Shown in pieces: positions 1 to 11,965 of a stretch of DNA of 64,000 nt (position 1 is the first letter of the stretch; every line of letters starts with the position of its first letter). Location: positions 124,001 through 188,000 of the forward strand of contig JADLZK010005815.1 in assembly GCA_015847255.1 (NCBI GenBank), written 5' to 3'. The DNA comes from Hyparrhenia diplandra (lineage: Eukaryota > Streptophyta > Magnoliopsida > Poales > Poaceae). The position numbers and the translations under genes are program-made. The notes under the pieces are model-generated. The model made no database searches. It had not been told where the DNA came from and was given only the letters and a program-made list of their open reading frames with translations.

Positions 1-492
1 TTGCCGAATTCTAAATTCGCATATTCCAACACGACAAAATGGCAAAGCTATAATGTTGGCTCAACAAGTATCATACTACGGTCTCGGTGGACATAATTTT
101 CATATGTAAAATTAGCCGATGCTTGCATCGTGCTATGCGTGACTTTTTAGAAAGTTACAAATGTCCACCACTTTGGCAAAGAGTTTACCTAATTTGGGAT
201 CTTTACAATATGATCAGGGTGATCTTGGGGAATTCATATATGCTAGAAGTATTAGAAAGAGGGTATCTCCCGAAGGCTTTTAAACCCGAAATATTTCAAA
301 AAGGAAATTTCCAAGTGTTTGGTAAAAGGCCTAGTGCTCTCCAAACAATGGCCGATGCACGCATCGCCCTTAGAACAAAAATGACCGATATAAAACGCTG
401 CCGACAACCGATATGATGGGCATTCGTGTTGTTTGGTTTTTTTGTTCTTGTTTTCAGGGATCGCACCTCTCGCCTGAAAACGGGGGGGCATA
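1..492 (+). mobile_element. 3' internal remnant of an LTR retrotransposon
   Basis: This stretch runs directly into the LTR that begins at 493 and has a G-rich, polypurine-tract-like run at 476-489, as expected just upstream of a 3' LTR. The open frame at 87-416 has no domain I can recognise and may be the degraded end of the polyprotein region. The 5' part of the element lies outside the window. The assignment rests on position and the purine tract only. Confidence 0.5.
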
Positions 493-1530
493 TGTTGACA
501 CCCAAAATTGTCCGAGGAAAGTTCAAAGTGTCATATATGATTATAATGATAGCTCGGCGACTCCTCTGGCAACTCGGCGACCTCTCCGGCAACTCACCGA
601 CCACTCCCAGACAGCTCGGCAACAGGAATTGCTTGAAGTCCGACTGGTGCATCTGTGCTAGTTCCAACACGTGAGAAGTTGAGGCACGAAGCCATATGAC
701 GAGCACATATCCACTTTGAACTCGAGTCCGACAGGATCATGTCACGAGGGCGATGTATCATGAAGGAGTGCAGGTGCAATACGTATCGTTGTCTTGAAGT
801 CAATAAACATGGAAAGAAGTGAGGCAAGTGCAAGGAGGCAACCGGGACATATATGCATATATATGTGTACGTGACCAGCACGTACTCTTGATTTGCTAGA
901 GCAAGGAGGCAACCGGGTGGACATATATGCATATACACGTATGTGACCATCACGTACTCTTTTTCTGGCCAAAACACGCGCCAGCGTCGAGCCGGCCGGG
1001 CTGTGCACGTTCGGAACCGATCACTTTCCTAATTCGGTTTTAGAGATTGAACGTCCAAGGACGGTTTGCTAAAAGGATAAGACCACCCTCCTCTATATAA
1101 TAAAAGAGGTTCATGGCCGATTTGATCCCATCTACATCCAATCGACAAACACATCTACTACCGCCTTGCTTGTAGGTCAACTCTCTCTTCTTCTTCGCCC
1201 GATGCCATGAACGGAAGATCGACGACAACCACGCCCCTAGAGCGGTCAGGCCGCTAGGGCAGCCCATAGCTGCTGCGCGCCCTCACGGGTCCGGCCCCCC
1301 GTGTGGGGGTTTCGGTTTCAAGAGACTTCGCCGGGCGTGTCTTGCGCATCAAGGGCCCCCGACGAGGCTCCTCCGACGACGTGTCTTGGCGTGATCGCGC
1401 TCATCGTTGGAGGCACACGGTCCAGTGTGGACATCCCTAGGCGCTTGCCGATCCCTCGATTTCGCTTGCCCCTAACGTGAGAGCGATCTAGCTTTTATTT
1501 TTTGGTGTGTTACCGATTTTATCGCCAACA
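493..1530 (+). mobile_element. LTR (3' LTR of a retrotransposon, plus orientation)
   Basis: The segment starts TGTTGACACC and ends CGCCAACA, so the termini form the short inverted repeat TGTTG...CAACA typical of plant LTRs. A TATA-like box (CTATATAATA) lies at 1092-1101. The sequence after 1530 does not look like a tRNA primer-binding site, which supports a 3' rather than a 5' LTR. Length is about 1.04 kb. The superfamily (Ty3/gypsy is common for LTRs of this length in grasses) is inference. Confidence 0.7.
831..965. repeat. Two-copy direct repeat inside the LTR
   Basis: Two diverged copies of about 65-71 bases lie head to tail (831-901 and 902-965). Each contains GCAAGGAGGCAACCGGG, an ATATGCATAT core and a CACGTACTC end. 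They lie upstream of the LTR TATA box, so they look like duplicated U3 enhancer-type units. Confidence 0.8.
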
Positions 1531-2260
1531 CATGCATGCAAAGGGGCCGGGCTCGCCTGTGACTCCAAGAAAGGCTGCTGCTTCCAGACACCGGAAACCT
1601 GGCGCCGGAGTTCGGCATCCACGGGTGCGGGCCGCAATACGCCACGTAGGTGTGGCCACACGGCCGCCAATCGGCACCGGGCGGCCTTCAACATCCTCGG
1701 CAAAGAAGACGGGCACGGCGGCGGTGGGGAAGAAGAAGAAGAAGTGCTGGCCGGAGGACTGCCAAAAAACGACAAGCTGGACCTGCTGCAGACAAGGACT
1801 CGGCCGGGCGGCGCCGGAGCGGCACGGGCCGACGCTGTAGGCAAGAACGGCGCCACCAACATGGACTTTTGGGGCCACGAGTGGCAGAAGCACGCACCTG
1901 CCGCCTTCGATCACCGAAGACCGCTATTTCCGTGAGGTCGCCGGGAGCTCAAGGCCGCCCACAACCTCGAGTCGCGCCGCCTGCCGACGCCGGATCGCGG
2001 CCGCCCGACACCGCCACCTACTTCCTCGGGCGCGCCAAGGACGCCATCCGCTGGACCCACGGGGTTCGACGCGATCGCCGAGTGCAACCGAACACCGCAG
2101 CGTAGGCGCAGCCTACCAGGTGTACTGCGCGCCGCCCGACGGAGCGGCCTCGTGGACTGCCCGGAGCCGTTGCTGCAACAACTGCGCCGACAAGATCAAG
2201 TTTCCCGCCTTCCGATTGCGCGCCTGTTTTTCATCAATAAATAAATAAATTGCTTTAGTT
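1531..2260 (+). pseudogene. GC-rich degraded coding-like sequence, unrecognised
   Basis: This block is far more GC-rich than its surroundings, with several overlapping frames open on both strands but no single long conserved frame. It ends in a run of AATAAA-like signals (about 2236-2254). A Cys-containing stretch at about 2115-2220 reads in one frame as a short peptide with CCNNC spacing, which I cannot assign. It probably is a gene fragment next to, or carried by, the LTR element. It is not an intact gene. Confidence 0.3.
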
Positions 2261-2301
2261 TGCGCCATTTTCTTGTGCTGTCTAGTAGGGCTTTCAAATT
2301 T

Positions 2302-2943
2302 GGAAAAAGTCCAAATTACTACCCTATGTTTTCACTCAAGTCTAGATAACATCCTAAGGTATTGTTTAGTTTATTTTACTCCGGTGGTTTTATAAACCGT
2401 GCACTTAACACCTTTTGGCACTAATGTAATCCGTTTTGTGACGTGGCGGCTGTTTTGCAATTAATCATGCCACATAAGCAGCCGACATGGCCAGAAAAGA
2501 CACGCGCACATATTTACATTAATGCAGAGGACGGCTGCATGCATATCATTGAACAAAATCATATACGCCTCCGATATATGTGTGCTCGCCGGGTCCATCG
2601 ACCGATTTTAATAATATTTTCCTTATGCTCTACGGCATGTTTTGCGTTAGTGAGCAAAGGCGCAAGGGAGTCGCGGGTGTCGCGTGACGAAGTCGCTGTA
2701 GTCACGCACGCGCCGCAGGGAGTCACGCTAGGGAAAATAAATTTTTACCCATGTCAAGAACTTATGTGGCATGACTAATTGCAAAACCACCTCCACGCCA
2801 CCAAAACCGGATTGGATTAGTGCCAAAAGGTGTTAAGTGCACCGGTTTGCAAAACCACCACGAGAGTAAAATAAACTAAACAATACCTTAGGGGCTATCC
2901 GGACTTAAGTAAAAACACAGGGGTAGTAATTTGGACTTTCTCC
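2302..2943. mobile_element. Long-TIR Mutator-like MITE (MULE-MITE)
   Basis: The element has terminal inverted repeats of about 190 bases: the left end begins GGAAAAAGTCCAAATTACTA and the right end is its near reverse complement. It is bordered by a perfect 9-base target-site duplication, TTCAAATTT, at 2293-2301 and 2944-2952. Nine-base duplications with long TIRs are the signature of Mutator-like elements. The 642-base length leaves no room for a transposase, so it is non-autonomous. A second element with a similar GGAAAA terminus lies at 62254-63177. Confidence 0.88.
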
Positions 2944-2952
2944 TTCAAATTT

Positions 2953-4210
2953 TGTCATTCCCACTTTGCCCCTCTCTGATCCTTGTTGTTCTGTTTTGTT
3001 TACTTGTACTCGTAGCTTAATTTTTTTTTTAAACGGAATATATTAATATTCCAGCCTCTGCGATCAACCGATGCATATAACTAATCATTAGTACACCATG
3101 ACACTTGAAAACACACGCAAACTCAAACACAAGGCACATACTTGAGTTTTTGGACCAAGTTGCCTCATCAAAAAATAAAAGTGCCACACGTGATCCAGCT
3201 GCTAGTCAGAACACCTCCTCACGCCGAATCAAAGAGACCGCCTAGCACCATATCACTTATGTCATCTCAGTAACTCAAAACTGTTGGCCGCGAAACTCTC
3301 ACGTTGGCCTCTTGCCAATTTCGTGGGTGCCTCCCACGTCGGCCTCCTCGCCAAAGTCGTGGTCTATTGCCAACAAAATTAAGGCCATTGAATCACCACG
3401 CCAACGCCCTTTCTCGCCACGACGTTGCCGTCGTAGATGACTAACCGAGCACACTCTCTTCCAAAACGATGCCTTTTTGTTTCAATAAAGTACTGTAGGG
3501 GCAACCCCCACCAACCGGTTTCTTCTTTTTTTTGGCATTTTGGCCACACCTGGGCAGATGCACAGTTAGTTAATTTCCAAGAAGTTTGAACGTGTTTGGG
3601 CAGCATGTTTTAATAACTATGTAAGGACACAAACGGTTATTACGCGGTCCATAAGTCAATCCAAATAGGCCTTTTATCTCAAATTTTCTTGCAACATATA
3701 TCAATTACTCATACACAATGTGTGTGTCTGTGTGTGTGTGTTTTTTTTTTTTTGAAAACACACACACACACAATGTGACATGATATCATTTTAAATGTGA
3801 ATTGAGAGATTGACCGGCCTATTGATTGATTCAGATTTGGTACACCAAACTTCTACATAGGAGTACAATTTAACAATAAGTGCAAGACATTTTAAAACCA
3901 AAGTACATTTCACATTGATCCGCAAAGGGACAGAATCACGTGAAGCCAAAAAAAAAAAAGGAGGATATAATCTGATCCGTGTCCCCCTCTCAAGAACCGG
4001 AATCAATCAGCATGTTAATCACACACGACGTAGCATATGCATATGCAACTAACTCGGGGAGTACTTGTAATTGCCTCGTGTTCCGCTTGGTGTCGGTGTC
4101 ACTACAATACCACTCGAGCAAATCTCCACGTATTATCCTTCAGCGTGGTCAGGCGTACCTGTGAAAAGAAAATGAAAAACAGCATGCCAATTGCCAACCA
4201 CCACTACACT
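2953..4210. other. Intergenic, no gene seen
   Basis: AT-rich intergenic DNA. The only structured item is a short foldback at about 3715-3777, where a TG-dinucleotide tract, a T-run and an AC-dinucleotide tract form a hairpin-capable sequence flanked on both sides by CACAATGTG-like ends. I found no convincing coding region. Confidence 0.6.
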
Positions 4211-4218
4211 ACTACAAC

Positions 4219-4516
4219 AGGGGCAGACCCAGGAGAAAATTAACTCGAGGCACACCACTGATGATCATCAGAATAAGCTACTTTTTGTACTGTGTGAGGA
4301 CCGTGTCATTCACTTGTGTTGGGGCACCGATGATGAGAAATAGACTAGAATCATTACCTCACATTATTTTTACTGTGTCAGGGCCTTGTCATTCACTTGT
4401 GTTGAGGCACCACACTAATGATGAAAAGTACGGAGTAGTCTAGAATCACTGATAACAATTTTTGAGTGTTGGCCAATGCCCCCTCACTCAGCACTGGCTA
4501 ATTAGGTCCGCCCCTA
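4219..4516. mobile_element. hAT-type MITE
   Basis: The left end AGGGGCAGACCCAGG and the right end GGTCCGCCCCTA are inverted copies of the motif typical of grass hAT MITEs. Flanks are ACTACAAC (4211-4218) and ACTACAAG (4517-4524), an 8-base target duplication with one mismatch, as expected for hAT. The interior holds two diverged direct copies of about 100 bases (around 4278-4350 and 4366-4450) sharing GTCATTCACTTGTGTTG. Confidence 0.75.
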
Positions 4517-4524
4517 ACTACAAG

Positions 4525-6423
4525 CCTACAACAATGTTTATTTATGACATCATATTGGCAACTACAACTACAAAAAATGTTTTTTTTGCATGACTCGTAT
4601 ATTAATTTCCAAATGTAGGCTGTTTGAGCTCTGCCTATGTTGATAGACATGCCAAGGCCAAGGTCTAATCTAAAAACTGGTTTCAAGAAATGGCGCTATA
4701 TTAAATTCTTTTTGAAAATAGATCTATTTCTAGAGGCAGTCATCTTAATACAATGCCCATACCATCATTTCTAGAAATCATGTCTGATCCTGTTTGGCAC
4801 CTAATTAATTGTCAACTACCAGAAAAACCGAATATCCTTGGGGGCCAACAATTTTTGAGGGGCAAAATTAAACCTCTAAGGATATATTAATTTAGGGGTC
4901 GTAAACCTCCAAATTCCATATGTCCTTGAGTGCTAATCTGAACCCCCAACGTAATTCTATGTTTACTTGAGTGTTATTTCAAACAACCAATGTAATTCAT
5001 ATTTTCTTGAGTGTTAATAGGAACTGCCAAGGTAATTCACATTTCTTTGGACTTGAAACCTCCAAGGAAGTACTAGTTTTCTTCAGTGCAAACCCTCAAG
5101 TAAATTATTGTAGCACCAAGGAAAATTAAAATTTTCAGTTTGTAGTCATATTTAGCTTAACCACAAATATACTGAACTTAATACATTTTTTGTTAGTTTT
5201 ACATTGCATTCTATAGACCCAAATGCTCCATTGACGTGTTTGTGAAATGAAATGCATTTTTTGCTTCGTACATTAGAGCATCATATACTAGCACTTAGCT
5301 TCAGATGTGCCTAGTTAGTATTCAAGCTAACAAGCAACATACTATTATAGTATGGAGAAAAAGTTTATATCAAAGTTAAGAGCCTAAAGAGATATACAAT
5401 ACAACTTACTAGTTGATGACTTTCCATTTGAAACTATTTGAAGTCCACAAACTATGTTTCAAGTTCTCATAGTTTTGAACTTCAAATTTCTTAATATTTC
5501 AAATGACCTCAGATGGAGATACAATCTAAAACCAAAGTTGTAGTGCTCGATGAAATATAAAACTTTTCAGGTCAATTTTTTTTATTTAAATCACTTAGGT
5601 TCACTAATATTTAGGCGGTCCTTCCTTGTATGTTTTGACCCTCAAGGCTACCCTGTTTTGTGGTAGTGGCAAAAAGAAAAACTTCGGTGAGGGGTTTGTT
5701 GCTTTCCTTCGCTAACGAAGGTTTACTTTATGTACTAATGCTATGAAGCCATTTGGTGACAGCTACGGCTGGTTTTACCACTATTTGAAGGGTTTGTCTA
5801 CGCGACAAAATATGTACATCGTCTAGTAAAATAGGGTTATAAGACAAGGGAATCCATACATAGAACAAAGTTGATGCTGGTGATCTTGATGATCTTCTCA
5901 GCTAGATTCACCCCCGCTGAAAAAATAGCATGCACATCATGTGACTATGTGAGTGATCCCAAGCATCTACGACCTTCCTACATGGCTATGTTAGAAGCAA
6001 AACTACTGTCAATGCACTTCCAGAGGCAGGGCACCATAAAAGCATGCGGCATTTGGAAATGAATTTTCTAGAGTTGTTTGCCAGGATCACGCGCTAATAC
6101 GTTTTAAAGATAAGAGTGGACACAAATATATTTATAAAAAGTGCCGAAGATTTTATTGATAGAATAAATAAAGGTCTTACATAAGTGGCCCGAGGGTCAC
6201 AGTCTTATAGATTACACAATGATAGTTAGACATAGCCCGTGTTGTGGCGATTTATTATTCAGAGTTTGCTACAGTGCACAGTACCTCCTAGATATAACAC
6301 ACCCACAAGCAAACTTGAGCGTAGTCAAAACCCTAGCTTCAACATCCTGGTCCTAGTAACTCAAAATGTCAACGCCTAACTGTCTTGTGGTGCTCCATCA
6401 TGTCATCGTGTCAAGTTAGTATC
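4525..6423. other. Intergenic; degenerate about 60-base tandem repeat at 4905-5075
   Basis: No gene is supported. Between about 4905 and 5075 a period of roughly 60 bases recurs three times with drift; recognisable shared words are CTTGAGTGTTA, GTAATTCATAT and AACCTCCAA. The remainder is AT-rich with no recognisable coding or transposon ends. Confidence 0.55.
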
Positions 6424-8290
6424 TATGGAAATTAGTAGCTATGCATGGCATGGAAATTGGTAGCTATGCATGTCATGGAAATTGGAAGCTATATATAGTG
6501 TTGTGTCCACATTACAATGTATTGCACTCAAACACTAGGGCATTAGGACGAGCTTGAGCAACGACACGGCCATCGTGAAGGAAGCACAACGCGACAGGTA
6601 GGAGGTGAAGGTGTCGCCCTTGCCTTCCTCTCGGCAGTGGCATTTTTTGTTTTTATATTTTCCAAATTATGTTCCATTTAAATATGAACTGTAGTAAATA
6701 CATTTTTCTTTTAGTTTTCATATTTTTTATCTCATCTTGTTGTGTCCCGTCAAACATCAGTTGCGAGTAATTTTAAATTTCTTGTTATCTATTATCCCCT
6801 CACAATATTAATAACTATTCATATATATATGTTATTTTGCTTGAAAAAAATACATATATGTTATTTCGTCCTTTTATTTTCTAGTTTTTTTATATCATGT
6901 TGTTGTGCCCCTATGAGATACGCCATGAAATGGAATGGAAATTAGTAGCTATGCATGACATGAAAATTGGTAGCTATACAAATCCACCCCTTCCATCATA
7001 AGAAGATCTGGAGATACCTCTAAAAATGAAAATCTTCTTATGGTTCCTACAAAGGGGTGTCATTCTTACAAAAGACAACCTTGCTAAAAAAAAAATTGGA
7101 AAGGAAGTCAGAAATGCGAAAGTGTTGTAACATGAATGAAACTATCCAACACCTCTTTTTTTATTGCCCTTTTGCTAAGATGATTTGGAGGATTATTTTC
7201 TATGCTACCAACCTTACCCAACCTTGTTCTATTAACCATATGTTTGATACTTGGCTTAATAATCAATTTAAAACAGATTAAGCCACTGATTTGGGTTGGT
7301 TTGGCTGCCTTATGCTAGGCAATCTGGAGATGTCGCGAATGACACGATTTTTAAAAATTTTAAATCTAACTCTATTATGCAAAAGTTATCTTCGTGGAGC
7401 TTATTGGTTACGCCGGGCCCGATTTTGCAAGCGTCCGAAAGCAAGCAAAGGACACTCTCGTTTCCATGAGCAAGAAATTGGAGATGGTTGCTTTAGAAAT
7501 CTTCAATAGAGGGTGGAAGCATTTTTTCCGTTTGTTGTAATGCCTATGTCCATGTTTCAGACGATCGGCTTGTGGTTCATTTTCGTTAAAAACTCTGTAA
7601 TAATTGGCTGTGTACATCCTTGGATGTAGAGGGCGGATTTTATTATCCATTATCTAAAAAAAAAAATATGTAGTGTCGTGTCCACATTGCAGTGTCTTGC
7701 ACTCCAACACTAGTTGGCATTAGGACGAGCATGAGCAGCGACACGGCCATCGTGAAGGGAAGCACAAGGCGAGAGGTAGGAGGTGAAGGTGTCGCCCTTT
7801 CCTCTTGGCAGTGGCATTTTTTGTTTTTATATTTTCCAAATTATGTTCCATTTAAATATGAACTGTAGTAAATACATTTTTTTCTTTAGTTTTCATATTT
7901 TTATCTCATCTTGTTGTGTCCCGTCAAACATCAGTTGCGAGTAGTTTTAAATTTCTTATTATCTTTTATCCCCTCTCAATTTAACTATACATACTTGTTA
8001 TTTTGCTTCAAAAAAACCTAGAAAATAAAGGAGCCCTTTTTATCTCATGTTGTTGTGCCCCTATGAGATACGCCATGTAGTCGCTCTGCATCATGCATGG
8101 CATGGAAATTGGTAGCTATATATAGTGTCGTGTCCACATTACAATGTCCTGCACTTCAACACTAGTTGGCATTAGGACGAGCATGAGCTGCGACACAGCC
8201 ATCGTGGAGGGAAGCACAAGGCGAGAGGTCAGTAGACAGTAGCTAGGAGGAGGTGTAGCCCTTGCCTTTCCTCTCCGGCAGTGAGGGCGT
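6424..8290 (+). repeat. Three tandem, diverged copies of a promoter-exon-like module
   Basis: The module begins with AATTGGTAGCTAT repeats, a CTATATATAG TATA-like box and GTGTCGTGTCCACATT. A segment follows that, in copies 2 and 3, opens with ATG and reads about 15 codons up to a GT. Copy 1 spans about 6499-6978, copy 2 about 7667-8116, and copy 3 is partial (8122-8290). Copies 1 and 2 share about 400 bases of downstream sequence ending in CCCCTATGAGATACGCCATG. A LINE fragment separates copies 1 and 2. No full coding gene remains. Confidence 0.7.
6979..7666 (+). mobile_element. LINE (L1-type) 3' end with reverse-transcriptase zinc-binding remnant
   Basis: Translated pieces across 7020-7520, broken by several stops and shifts, resemble the zf-RVT domain at the C-terminus of plant LINE polyproteins: LWFLQRGVILTKDNL, then CNMNETIQHLFFYCPFAKMI, then WLNNQ. 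The 3' untranslated part ends in a poly-A tract at 7655-7666. The fragment is inserted at the junction of two tandem repeat units, whose sequence resumes immediately after the poly-A. It is a 5'-truncated, dead copy. Confidence 0.8.
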
Positions 8291-9308
8291 GGGCCCTCGG
8301 GCACAAACAATATAACATGAGCTTGGTTTGGTGCCTACCATGTAGCCAAGATGGGCTTTTTCCTGATAAAGAAAGATGGGCATATTTGGTTGGTTGTAGG
8401 TGAGATGTATCCAGGCTTTTAGAGGCCTCCATGCCTCTAGGCGTGGCTTCCTAGGAACGCAAGTGGCGGGCCGTTTTTCAGAGCTGGGCTTAGCCAAGCG
8501 TCGCTCGTGGGTCATCTAGTCAGCCTAGGTGGCTTCCACCAGACACGGAATAAAAGTGGTCTCACCGCCGCGCTAGGGTTTTCCTATCACTATTCACTCC
8601 AATTTTGATTGCGCCACCACTCTCCCTCGCTCTCGCTCTCACCCCATTCCATCTTCCTCCGCCTTGGTGTACTGCTGGTGGCGGTAAGTTTTGGTGCTGG
8701 TCCTGGTGAGTAAGGAAGGCTGCCTGCCTACGGGTAGATTTGCAACATGTTTGTTTCTTATTACTTGCCTTATCTTCTTTTATGCATTTGACAATGTTGT
8801 GATTCAGATCCATCATTTCCCATTGAGCTTTAGATTTTGCCTAGCCGGGTGGGGACCTCGCAAGGGGGCGCTGACAAGGGGATCGCCGAGCCCTTACTAA
8901 GAAGGCCTGCCACGGTGCCGGCAAGACCGGCCACACATCAGGGTAAGAGCGGTGGGCAGGGAAGCTTTGCACTGCAGACCGGGTATTGGAGCGGCATGGG
9001 AAAGCTCCACACTCATGTTGAGGAGGAGTGGCCGAAGGGCCTCCATAGGGGAGGGCGCACCAGGTAGGGTGGAGGAAGAAGTGTGTGGAGAAGACACACA
9101 AGAAAAATGTAGGGGAAGTGGAGTAGGTGGGGAAGTGCATGGAGAAGAAGGGTAAAAATGTAGGAGAAGTGGAGTAGGTGGCCAATAGGAATATCAGGTG
9201 AAGGGGAAAGGTTAGAGGTCAAATAATCTGGGGGGGGGGGGTCTAGTATATTGAAGTTTTTTTTTTTTGTTTTGTTTGCACTACCTAAATCCTGAGAAGG
9301 AGGTATAA
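8291..9308. other. Intergenic; two-copy 50-base repeat at 9079-9182
   Basis: Contains a pyrimidine-rich segment at 8570-8680 resembling a 5' untranslated region, but no downstream coding exon that I recognise. Two tandem purine-rich copies at about 9079-9130 and 9131-9182 share GAAGTGGAGTAGGTGG. A G-run (9230-9240) and a T-run (9256-9269) follow. Confidence 0.5.
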
Positions 9309-9604
9309 GGGTGTGTTTGGTAAAGCTCCACGTAGCTTCATCAGATCTAAAAAAAACACTACCCGCATTATTTTCAACCAAATAGTTTTAGATCTAGCAT
9401 CATCTACACTACAGATATGCACCCGCTGTGAGGAAGAAGATGATTTTCCTTTTTTATTCTGTTAGCATCTAGGACCGAATTGCCAATAAGATAGAGATAA
9501 GTGTGGAGTTATACCAAATGCTTTTTGAGATCTCAGATCCACGGTAAAACTGTTTTATAGCGAAGCTAGCTAGATCTATAAATTTGGCACTGCCAAATAG
9601 TCCC
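9309..9604. mobile_element. Tourist-like (PIF/Harbinger) MITE
   Basis: Left terminus GGGTGTGTTTGGTAAAGC and right terminus GCCAAATAGTCCC are imperfect inverted repeats carrying the TTTGG motif of grass Tourist elements. The element is flanked on both sides by TAA (9306-9308 and 9605-9607), the 3-base duplication typical of PIF/Harbinger. It is 296 bases long, with no coding capacity. Confidence 0.8.
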
Positions 9605-9788
9605 TAAGTAAGGCCATTGCTAAAGATGCTCTTTGTCATCGGGTACTCCATGCACTTTTCGGTTATGTTCACATGTATGCTACTCATGCGGAGAGATGCG
9701 TGTGCAGCCATAACATCTTGTAGTAGTCCTTGGTGCGTCGAATTCGCCAACAACGGGTCGTCTGACTGGAGCTCTACCTCTCTAGTTT

Positions 9789-9864
9789 AGAGGGTGTTTG
9801 GCATTTTCTCTATAGCCAAACTCCAAGATAGAGTTGGGTGGAGCTAGCCAAACACCCCTATTAA
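9789..9864. mobile_element. Short foldback, MITE remnant
   Basis: GGGTGTTTGGCATTTTCTCT and AGCTAGCCAAACACCCC face each other across about 75 bases. The internal segments GCCAAACTCCA and TAGAGTTGGGTGGAG also pair partly. It looks like a very short Tourist-like element. I could not define a clean target duplication. Confidence 0.5.
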
Positions 9865-10480
9865 AAAAATCAACTACATGAGGTTATTGGAACTCTAGTT
9901 CATTTTACATAGAGTTCTTGAAGTACCTCTTTTGAGGTCCGAAACTCTCCAAAATAGACATAGACATAGAGTTGTGAAGAAATTACCCAAAATTGCCATT
10001 GGTTACACACTCGAACCGTTTTCTTTCTATTCTTTCCGCTCTCTTCCCTTAATTAAAAGAAAACCGATGACATCTTAATATACACTTACAAGTATGGTAC
10101 CACAAATAACTACCTTATTTAGATCAGTAGATTAGCCGTGTGACTAATTTTAGGTATACGTTCATCAAGGGCCTAAGCACTATTCAACATGGGTGAACTA
10201 GGGATCCATGTGAGAGATTTGGACCAGAGATCCATGTCATTAGAGGTCGCGGGTTTTGAAGTGGAAGGAATGCCTAAGGCGTTCTATGGTGTGACCATAA
10301 GACCATATATGGTCCACATCTATATTCATATACAACGTTAGATATATATATCTAAGTCACTAAATCATTTTAGAGTAAATATAAAGTGGATATGAAACTT
10401 TTGGATATGAAGTATATTTCAAATTTTTGTTGTTCTTTTGTAGATATAGATACTGATTGCTAATGAAGAGTTTCTTGCAG
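9865..10480. other. Intergenic, nothing recognised
   Basis: AT-rich sequence with no gene or defined element ends that I can support. It lies immediately upstream of the SINA-like pseudogene and would include its former promoter. Confidence 0.5.
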
Positions 10481-11965
10481 ATGGAAATTGCGAGCATAGC
10501 TGAAACAAGCCAACGCCAGGTGGATGAGAAGGTCAATGTCGCCATCTATGCCAACCGGCATGTTCGATATTGCATTATGGTCTTGCACCTTTTCAAAGTT
10601 CCCCATTTGTTTAGAGTGGGTAAACATCATTTTGAGTAAAATAAGGTTTCTTCGCACTTTATGGGGACCATTGCATCTCTAAAATTAAATGAATTAAATT
10701 AGCAACTCACAAACCATATAAAAGCACACAAAATGAGTAATGAACAATAAAAATATAATTCTTACATTAAGATTTTCAACCCATCATTCCTTAGAGCACT
10801 CAACGATCACCTTGCCTCATCCCATCCAACCCAGTAGTACAATTCTTAAGAATATGTCTATTTATCATCCAATTGTTTTTTTTTCCTTCCAGACATCCAG
10901 TTATTTTCAAACCCTGAAAGCGGCGGTGGCCGCGACGCCAAGCTGGAACAGCGCGGCCAGCACCTACAGGCACCCACACGCGCACACACGCACACACACA
11001 GACACGCACTCGCACCACTCGCACCTACAGACACACGCACTCGCTTACACGCACACACAGAGACACGCACACACAGAGACGCACACGCTCACACGTACCC
11101 ACAGACACACAGAGACACACATGCACCCTAAAATGCAAAAAAAAAAAAAAAGATTCAATTAAAATTTCATCATGCACTTTTATGACAAATATTTATAGTC
11201 TATACACATCGGCAAGTGCAGTCTTCTAATTTTCTCTGAGCGGAAAAAAACCTTGTTGTTTCACTTCCATTTTCTTCTTTTGCTTGTCATGTAGTGCACA
11301 CAAGGCCACGTCTCATGCTCAGTGTGCTGCATCAATGAGAACGTGAACGACAAGGTCGAATGCCTCATGTGCCGCAAGCTAGAGACGGTCACGTGCTGCT
11401 ACGCCGTGGATCATGTCCTCGCTGGTCTGTACGTGCCATGCCCGTTCCGGCGGCCGGCACGGGTGCACCGAGATGGTCCCGTACACGTCGGAGCAAGCCC
11501 ACAAGGCGTCGTGCACGTATGCCCCGCGCCACTGCCCCATCACTGGCTGTGCGGGCTATGCAGGCAAGCCCCTGCGCGAGCACATCCAGCAAGACCACCC
11601 CTGCGTGGTCCGCACGGTCATCTCACCTCGCAGTGGATGCACACGCACGAGCAGGCCCGTGTGGTGAGGCTCCGCGATGGCGATGGCGACGGTGACGGCG
11701 ACGCCGAGTTCTTGATCGTCTTTGGAGACTACAAGCAGCTGGGCCGTGCGCTATCGGTGGTGCGCCTTGTGGACGAGACCATGTACGATCAAGATTTCAA
11801 GCACAGGATCGAGGTAGTTGGCAAGGCTGGCGTGCTGTCCCTGTCCGGGGAGACCCTGGACGCTGAGCGGCTGGCGGAGCCATACCAGGCGAGTCCGTTC
11901 TGTTCGTCCCCAATGAGACCTGGGACTCTGCCGACTACTTCCGCGTGTTCATCGAGCTGAAATGA
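10481..11965 (+). pseudogene. SINA-like E3 ubiquitin ligase pseudogene (copy 1)
   Basis: This is a two-exon relic of the plant SINA-like (SIAH-type RING plus SIAH zinc-finger/TRAF) E3 ligase family, which tags proteins with ubiquitin. Exon 1 (from 10481) shows a decayed RING start (ETSQRQVDEKVNVAIYAN). Exon 2 (about 11292-11965) begins CTQGHVSCSVCC, continues with the zinc finger (HGCTEMVPYTSEQAHKASC, then HCPITGCAGYAGKPLREHI) and ends with VFIELK and a stop at 11963-11965. The reading frame changes at least three times: an extra CCGG-like insertion near 11450, a shift near 11626 and one near 11890. Exon 1 has also lost its RING cysteines. In intact members the frame is continuous. A second relic lies at 17036-19791. 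Confidence 0.8.
10969..11127. repeat. CA-rich low-complexity tract
   Basis: About 160 bases built from CACACA, CACGCACA and CACAGACAC words, lying in the intron of the SINA-like pseudogene. The open frame through it is a by-product of the repeat and not a gene. Confidence 0.9.

Noticed and set aside
3720..3775. TG/AC tracts as a possible CRISPR-like or regulatory array
   Set aside because: Simple dinucleotide hairpin in plant DNA, no spacer-repeat structure.
10740..11162. 140-codon frame with His/Thr repeats
   Set aside because: Produced by a CA-rich low-complexity tract in a pseudogene intron.
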